Source: Clostridia bacterium (lineage in GTDB: Bacteria; Bacillota; Clostridia; Oscillospirales; CAG-272). Taken from it: a stretch of 18,851 nt of DNA. Position numbers and translations under genes: made by a program. This document shows, one piece after another, positions 14,673 to 18,851 of the stretch; position 1 is the first letter of the stretch; the number at the start of each line of letters is the position of its first letter. The DNA is taken from positions 1 through 18,851 of the forward strand of contig JAFWWR010000237.1 in the NCBI GenBank assembly GCA_017518025.1. The letters run 5' to 3'. The notes beneath the pieces were generated by a model. It was not told the DNA's origin and ran no database searches. It saw only the letters and a list, made by a program, of their open reading frames with translations.

Positions 14673-16253
14673 ATGTTATCTTTAACTTACACGGCGGCTC
14701 TGTTCGGCATCGACGCGTTCATGGTGACCGTCGAGTGCAACACCAAGCGCGCGCTCCCTCTGTTCGAGATCGTCGGTCTGCCCGGCACCTCCGTCAAGGA
14801 GTCGAAGCAGAGGATCATGAACTGCGCCTCTAACTGCGGTTTTCCCATCCCGGACATGGAGGTGACGGTGAATCTTGCTCCCGCCGACCGTCACAAGGAC
14901 GGCTCCGCGCTGGATCTCGGCATCCTCGTCGCGCTTCTGCGCTCCGCGGCGATCCTGCCCGAGGAGGCGGATCTGTCGAGCTCGTGCTTCATCGGCGAGC
15001 TCTCCTTCACGGGAGAGGTCCGGGCGGTGAAGGGCGTGCTCAGCATGGCTCTGGCGGCGCGTGACGCGGGCCTTGCCGAGATATACGTCCCCGAGGGGAA
15101 CGTGAAGGAGGCCGCCGCCGCGCTGACCGATCACACGAAGGTCTACGGCGTGAAGAACGTGCCGGAGCTGGTCGCCCACCTGAGAGGCGAGGCGCGGATC
15201 CGCGGCGTGACGGAGCTGCCGAAGATCGACGTCGACAAGCGGCTCGATTTTCTGGAGGATTTCTCCCAGATCAAGGGTCAGATCCGCGCCCGCCGGGCGG
15301 TGGAGATCGCCGCCGCCGGGAACCACAATCTGCTTCTCATCGGCCCGCCGGGATCGGGCAAATCCATGATATCGAAGAGGATACCCACGATCCTGCCGGC
15401 CATGACCTACGACGAGGCCATCGAGACCACGAAGCTCCACTCCGTGGCGGGGCTCATCCCTGAGAACGGCGACATCGTGACCCGCCGTCCCTTCCGCTCG
15501 CCTCATCATTCGCTGTCCATCGCCTCTCTTGTGGGCGGCGGAGCCATCCCCATGCCGGGGGAGATCTCCCTGGCGCACAACGGGGTGCTGTTTCTCGACG
15601 AGCTGCCGGAGTTCAACAAGGCGGCGTCCGAGGCGCTGCGCCAGCCCTTGGAGGATCAGAAGGTGACCATCACCCGGGCGGCGGGCAGAGTCACGTTTCC
15701 GTCGTCGTTCATGCTGGTCTGCGCCATGAATCCCTGCAAGTGCGGCTATTTCGGAAGCCGCCGGGGCACCTGCACCTGCAAGCCCGCGGACGTGCGGGCG
15801 TATCTGTCGAAGATAAGCGGCCCTCTGCTGGACCGGATCGACATACAGATGGAGATGCCGGAGGTGGACTTTACGGAAATATCGTCTTCGGAGGCGTCCG
15901 AGTCCTCCGCGGCCATCCGCGAGCGCGTGGAGGCGGCCCGGGAGATATCCCGTGAGCGTTTCCGCCGGGCAGGGTACAAGGAATATTCCACCATGAGCAA
16001 CGCCAAGATGAATACGGACGATCTGCGCCGGTTCTGCGAGCTTGACGAGGACTGCCTCAGGATCATGGAGGGCTCCTTCAAGCGGATGAATCTGTCCGCG
16101 CGCGCCTACGACCGGATCCTCCGGGTTGCCCGGACCATCGCGGATCTCGACAACGGAGGGAAAAAGGACAAAAGCGGCGTCATCGGCGGCAGGATCACGA
16201 AAAAGCACGTCATGGAGGCCGTCCAGATGCGCGCGCTGGACAAGTACTGGTGA
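14673..16253 (+). CDS. comM: ComM/YifB family Mg-chelatase-like AAA+ ATPase
   Basis: The 526-residue protein has an N-terminal Lon-like domain (about 1-170, 'GLPGTSVKESKQRI', 'NLAPADRHKDGSALDLGIL'). The AAA+ core has Walker A 'GPPGSGKS' (224-231) and Walker B 'GVLFLDELPEF' (304-314). A Cys-rich insert 'CAMNPCKCGYFGSRRGTCTC' (350-369) and the Mg-chelatase C-terminal helical domain follow. In naturally competent bacteria ComM is a hexameric helicase that promotes branch migration during integration of transformed DNA; in other bacteria its role is less clear. GGAG at 14663-14666 with 6-base spacing gives the start. It is the last gene of the murD operon, ending 5 bases before the large terminator. 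Confidence 0.94.
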   Translation: MLSLTYTAALFGIDAFMVTVECNTKRALPLFEIVGLPGTSVKESKQRIMNCASNCGFPIPDMEVTVNLAPADRHKDGSALDLGILVALLRSAAILPEEADLSSSCFIGELSFTGEVRAVKGVLSMALAARDAGLAEIYVPEGNVKEAAAALTDHTKVYGVKNVPELVAHLRGEARIRGVTELPKIDVDKRLDFLEDFSQIKGQIRARRAVEIAAAGNHNLLLIGPPGSGKSMISKRIPTILPAMTYDEAIETTKLHSVAGLIPENGDIVTRRPFRSPHHSLSIASLVGGGAIPMPGEISLAHNGVLFLDELPEFNKAASEALRQPLEDQKVTITRAAGRVTFPSSFMLVCAMNPCKCGYFGSRRGTCTCKPADVRAYLSKISGPLLDRIDIQMEMPEVDFTEISSSEASESSAAIRERVEAAREISRERFRRAGYKEYSTMSNAKMNTDDLRRFCELDEDCLRIMEGSFKRMNLSARAYDRILRVARTIADLDNGGKKDKSGVIGGRITKKHVMEAVQMRALDKYW

Positions 16254-16258
16254 TATAC

Positions 16259-16292
16259 GGGGGAGAAACTTTTCGGGAAAAGTTTCTCCCCC
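16259..16292 (+). terminator. Strong stem-loop terminator of the murD-comM operon
   Basis: A perfect 15-bp stem (16259-16273 with 16278-16292) with a CGGG loop begins 5 bases after the comM stop. Instead of a direct T-tract it is followed by GGACCCCC and TTTTCAAAAGCTTTTC, which itself can pair (CTTTT/AAAAG). The whole looks like a compound or mobile palindromic unit used as a terminator. Confidence 0.75.
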
Positions 16293-16342
16293 GGACCCCC
16301 TTTTCAAAAGCTTTTCTCAAGGAGCCGCGAAATACTTCGCGG
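16293..16342. repeat. Second part of a compound palindromic element
   Basis: Directly after the comM terminator come CTTTT-C-AAAAG (16300-16310) and a perfect 7-bp hairpin CCGCGAA-ATAC-TTCGCGG (16325-16342). Three stacked inverted repeats within 84 bases in an intergenic site suggest a REP- or MITE-like dispersed unit. No second copy lies in this window. Confidence 0.4.
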
Positions 16343-16383
16343 AGGGATATCTTAAAAAATTTCCTTTCCGGCGCGGGCAGAAC

Positions 16384-16413
16384 TTGACCTGTGCGTCGGT
16401 TTTATGGTATATT
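16384..16413 (+). promoter_or_regulatory. Promoter of the acyltransferase gene
   Basis: TTGACC (16384-16389), an 18-base spacer and TATATT (16408-16413), with TGG just before the -10 box (extended -10). It gives a leader of about 85 bases before the acyltransferase start. Confidence 0.8.
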
Positions 16414-16430
16414 TGTAAAGACGTGATCAT

Positions 16431-16474
16431 GTTCCCCGAAGGGAACGACTCGGGCGGGTCGATTCCGGACCCGC
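16431..16474 (+). other. Two hairpins in the acyltransferase mRNA leader
   Basis: GTTCCC-CGAA-GGGAAC (16431-16446) and a 7-bp stem (16454-16460 with 16468-16474) stand side by side between the promoter and the ribosome binding site. No T-tract follows, and they match no riboswitch or T-box pattern that I know. They may stabilise the mRNA or bind a protein. Confidence 0.5.
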
Positions 16475-16503
16475 ATCTGCGATCTTCCGCGAAGGAGGCT
16501 GTT

Positions 16504-17511
16504 ATGACGAAAAAATACGCGTCCCTGCAGGTCCTTCGTGGCATAGCGGCGGTGATGATAGTCATCGGGCATGCCACGGAGACGCTGGGAAAGCGGTGCG
16601 GAGCCGGCGTGGAGATGTTTTTCATCATCTCCGGCTTTGTCATGATGTATTCCACGGAAAAAGGGCTCGACAGCTTCTTTCTCAGGAGAGCCGTGCGGCT
16701 GGTACCTCTGTACTGGATCGTCACAGGGGCGTTTGTCGTTCTTGTGAGGCCGGACACCTTCACTCCGGCGTATTTTCTGCGCTCGCTGTTTTTCATAGAG
16801 TACAGGACCATGCCGATACTGTCGGTTGGGTGGACGCTGAACGTCGAGGTCCGGTTTTACATACTGTTTTGGCTGGCTGCCCTGATCGGGAAAAAATACC
16901 GCGGGGCGGTATGTGCGGTTTTATGCGCCGGATGGTGCGCCGTGAACGTCATCTTTTTCCGCGGCGGCTGCGTTCCTCCTTTAATGCCTCTCGCGTTCGT
17001 TATGGGGATCGCGGTGTATTACCTCCGCAGGGTGCCTGAAAGGATCCCCCGGAAGCCGGGTCACATGATATCGGCAGCTCTCCTTGTGATCCTCTCCCTG
17101 TGGTTCGTGAACGGCAGACTCGCCGGACGGTTGCTCTGGGACGGTCCGGCAAACGCGTGGTCCCTGTGGAGACCTCTCGTTTACGGGATCCCCGCGCTCG
17201 TTGTCATGATGTCTGTCATGTATCTGATCCGGGACGGCTCCGGAGCCGTGACCGGGAAACTCGCACGTCTCGGCGACATGAGTTATTCGCTTTATCTCTG
17301 GCACATCGTCGTTCAGTCGCTGATAGTGATCTTCTTTGAAAAAGTGGGGTACACCGTCACACCCCCGTCCACACTGAGATTCATGGCGCTGACGCTGACT
17401 GCTTCCCTGGTCGTCGCGTATTATTCATACAAATACGTGGAAAAGCCGATGACGGACTGGCTTCGCGGGAAATTGCCCCGCGGGAAAAAGAGGGCGGACG
17501 GCAAAAACTGA
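16504..17511 (+). CDS. Acyltransferase-3 family membrane protein (OafA/YrhL-like O-acyltransferase)
   Basis: This 335-residue integral membrane protein has about ten hydrophobic segments. Family marks are 'LQVLRGIAAVMIVIGHATE' with the conserved H23, 'VEMFFIISGFVMMYST' (36-51), 'FFLRRAVRLVPLYW' (58-71), 'SVGWTLNVEVRFYILFW' (107-123), 'MSYSLYLWHIVVQS' and 'YKYVEKPMTDW'. These enzymes transfer acetyl or other acyl groups onto cell-surface sugars, lipids or peptidoglycan; the acceptor here is unknown. AAGGAGG lies 5 bases before the ATG at 16504, downstream of a good promoter; earlier in-frame codons would overlap comM and the terminator. No glycan-synthesis genes are adjacent. Confidence 0.93.
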   Translation: MTKKYASLQVLRGIAAVMIVIGHATETLGKRCGAGVEMFFIISGFVMMYSTEKGLDSFFLRRAVRLVPLYWIVTGAFVVLVRPDTFTPAYFLRSLFFIEYRTMPILSVGWTLNVEVRFYILFWLAALIGKKYRGAVCAVLCAGWCAVNVIFFRGGCVPPLMPLAFVMGIAVYYLRRVPERIPRKPGHMISAALLVILSLWFVNGRLAGRLLWDGPANAWSLWRPLVYGIPALVVMMSVMYLIRDGSGAVTGKLARLGDMSYSLYLWHIVVQSLIVIFFEKVGYTVTPPSTLRFMALTLTASLVVAYYSYKYVEKPMTDWLRGKLPRGKKRADGKN

Positions 17512-17518
17512 GTCCGGC

Positions 17519-17547
17519 TTGACCGGATCGCGCCCGCTCGGCATATT
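17519..17547 (+). promoter_or_regulatory. Promoter of the ThuA-family gene
   Basis: TTGACC (17519-17524), a 17-base spacer and CATATT (17542-17547) lie just after the acyltransferase stop. The gene may therefore be transcribed on its own as well as by read-through, since no terminator precedes it. Confidence 0.65.
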
Positions 17548-17590
17548 TTTGAAGACGCAATTTCATATTCCGAAAAGGAGACTTTATAAC

Positions 17591-18319
17591 ATGGCAGACA
17601 AGATCAGAGTGACCGTCTGGAACGAGTACAGACATGAGAGAAACAACGAGGAGATCGGCGAGAGATACCCGAAGGGCATCCACGGGCAGATCGCGTCCTT
17701 CCTCTCAGAGGAGCCCGACATGGAGGTGCGCACCGCAACTCTCGACGAGCCGGATCACGGCATCCCGGACGAGGTGCTGGACAACACCGACGTCCTTCTG
17801 TGGTGGGGCCACATGGCTCACGGCGAGGTCCGCGACGACAGAGTTGAGTACATCAAGCACAGAGTCTACACCAAGGGCATGGGCTTCATCGGACTCCATT
17901 CCGGCCATCATTCAAAGCCCTTCCGCGCCCTCGTGGGAGCTACGGGCAACCTGTCCTGGGGTGACAATCAGCACGAGATCCTCTGGAATCTGAAGCCGTC
18001 CCATCCCATCGCGGCGGGACTCCCGGACCACTTCCATCTGGAGCTGGAGGAGCTCTACGCGGAGCCCTTCTACATCCCGGATCCCGACGACCTCATCTTC
18101 GGCGGATGGTTCGAGAACGGGTACATCTTCCGCTCCTGCTGCACCTTCACCAGAGGCGTCGGCAAGATCGTGTATCTCCAGCCCGGTCACGAAGAAGTGC
18201 CGACCTACTACAACCCCTACATACAGCAGATCATCAAGAACGCCGTCAGATGGGCGAGACCGAACGATTTCGGCTACGAGATCCCGGACGGGGCGCCCTA
18301 CGTAGGCGGCAAGGCCTGA
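17591..18319 (+). CDS. ThuA-family protein (trehalose-utilisation-like, glutamine amidotransferase-like fold)
   Basis: This 242-residue cytoplasmic protein is full length for the ThuA family, named after a Sinorhizobium trehalose/maltitol utilisation gene. Visible marks are 'VTVWNEYRHERNNEEIGERY' (8-27), 'VLLWWGHMAHGEV' (68-80), 'GMGFIGLHSGHHSKPF' (96-111), 'ILWNLKPSHPIAAGLPDHF' (130-148) and 'GKIVYLQPGHE' (191-201). The fold is related to class I glutamine amidotransferases, but I see no Cys nucleophile in the usual elbow. In ThuA work the protein is linked to 3-keto-sugar metabolism; here the substrate is unknown and no sugar transporter is adjacent. AAGGAG lies 10 bases before the ATG at 17591. 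Codon choice is strongly biased to C-ending codons, which hints at high expression. Confidence 0.93.
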   Translation: MADKIRVTVWNEYRHERNNEEIGERYPKGIHGQIASFLSEEPDMEVRTATLDEPDHGIPDEVLDNTDVLLWWGHMAHGEVRDDRVEYIKHRVYTKGMGFIGLHSGHHSKPFRALVGATGNLSWGDNQHEILWNLKPSHPIAAGLPDHFHLELEELYAEPFYIPDPDDLIFGGWFENGYIFRSCCTFTRGVGKIVYLQPGHEEVPTYYNPYIQQIIKNAVRWARPNDFGYEIPDGAPYVGGKA

Positions 18320-18325
18320 CGGACA

Positions 18326-18851
18326 ATGGCAGACGGAAAAAGGATGCGGACCGTGAAGCTCACGGTCCGCACTACTCAAACGAAAATATACGGCGACGGA
18401 GCCGGGCAGGAGCCCTATTCCCCGCCCGCGCCGGAGACGGCGGACGATCCCTTCGGCGGCCTGCCGGAGTTTCCGGAGGACATCGAGGACGCCGTGATCC
18501 GCAAGATCGAGGAAGCGGAGCGCGAAGGACTCGAGGCGGAGGGCGGGACCTTCGAGATGGTAACGTCTGCCGTGTTCACCGCGGAGAACGGCGAAATCTC
18601 CTTCTCCTGGGAGGAGTCCGAGGCCACCGGCATGGAGGGCACGCGGACCACCGTGTCGTTCCGCGAGGACGATCCCGGGAGCGTTGCCGTGGCGCGCACC
18701 GGAGCCGTGGAGAGCGTTTTCGTCCTCGAAGAAGGCCGCCGCCACGTGACGGCATACGAGACGCCGGTCATGCCCTTCGAGATCAGCGTGTTCACCCGGC
18801 GTGCGAGGAACACTGTCTCTCCCGTGACCGGGAAGGGCGAGATGTTCTTCG
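18326..18851 (+). CDS. DUF1934 (YwiB-like) beta-barrel protein with acidic insertion, 3' end beyond the window
   Basis: The frame opens 6 bases after the ThuA-family stop and is still open at the window edge (175 codons). 'MRTVKLTVRTTQTKIYGDG' fits the first strands of DUF1934. 'FEMVTSAVFTAENGEISFSW', 'EESEATGMEGTRTT', 'VARTGAVESVFVLEEGRRHV' and 'YETPVMPFEISVFTRRARNT' match its core. This is a small calycin-like barrel of unknown function, as in Bacillus YwiB. Residues about 26-70 are an insertion rich in Pro, Asp and Glu, including 'EDIEDAVIRKIEEAEREGLE', which the usual ~140-residue family lacks. The start is uncertain: the ATG at 18326 has a weak ribosome binding site, and a second ATG at 18344 is possible. 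A strong hairpin overlaps this zone. Confidence 0.8.
   Translation, partial: MADGKRMRTVKLTVRTTQTKIYGDGAGQEPYSPPAPETADDPFGGLPEFPEDIEDAVIRKIEEAEREGLEAEGGTFEMVTSAVFTAENGEISFSWEESEATGMEGTRTTVSFREDDPGSVAVARTGAVESVFVLEEGRRHVTAYETPVMPFEISVFTRRARNTVSPVTGKGEMFF
18345..18371 (+). other. 12-bp perfect hairpin over the first codons of the DUF1934 gene
   Basis: Arms 18345-18356 and 18360-18371 pair perfectly (TGCGGACCGTGA with its complement) around AGC. There is no T-tract after it. It covers the alternative start codon at 18344 and codons 7-16 of the longer frame, so it could lower translation of this gene or protect the 3' end of the ThuA-family mRNA. Confidence 0.75.

Noticed and set aside
14682..16307. 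541-codon leftward open frame opposite comM
   Set aside because: It is antisense to a clear ComM, its product is Arg/His/Gly-rich without any family motif, and it would start beyond the terminator stem.
16414..16503. Riboswitch or T-box in the acyltransferase leader
   Set aside because: It is too short, lacks a T-box or known aptamer core, and has no terminator/antiterminator pair.

Overview
This window looks like chromosomal DNA of a fairly GC-rich Clostridia-type Firmicute, possibly a gut or rumen member of the Oscillospirales or Christensenellales. The evidence is strong AAGGAGG-type ribosome binding sites, near-consensus TTGACA/TATAAT promoters, an EndoA toxin close to Bacillus NdoA, a split transketolase, an S-layer-homology protein, M42 aminopeptidases and a DUF1934 protein. 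The taxonomic placement is inference. I see no rRNA, tRNA, CRISPR array, transposase or phage gene.

Left part (1-5400). The window opens in the last codons of an ECF-type sigma factor. These overlap a single-pass membrane protein gene that is probably its regulatory partner. A bidirectional terminator separates this pair from a leftward block read from a near-consensus promoter at 5246-5274. That block holds the transketolase N-terminal subunit, an uncharacterised TIM-barrel-like protein, the transketolase C-terminal subunit, a possible 47-residue small protein and a CNNM/CorC-type membrane protein. The first three genes are tightly coupled, which suggests a shared pentose-phosphate role.

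Middle part (5400-9700, leftward). A secreted 794-residue protein has three SLH domains and two copies of an unrecognised ~210-residue module. It sits behind a long upstream region with a short direct repeat over a possible promoter. Next come an aldo/keto reductase with a perfect consensus promoter and an EndoA/MazF-type RNase with no visible antitoxin. Strong stem-loop terminators close these transcripts, and two of them are almost identical in sequence.

Right part (9918-16292, rightward). A clear promoter drives murD, three consecutive M42-family genes and comM (YifB), ending at a 15-bp perfect hairpin. The first two M42 proteins keep all metal ligands. The third has lost nearly all of them yet is intact with a good ribosome binding site, so it looks like a pseudoenzyme partner. 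This trio is the most interesting feature of the window.

End (16384-18851). An acyltransferase-3 membrane protein follows, with its own promoter and a structured leader. Then come a ThuA-family protein and the start of a DUF1934 (YwiB-like) gene. The DUF1934 gene has an acidic insertion and a 12-bp hairpin across its first codons, and it runs off the window.
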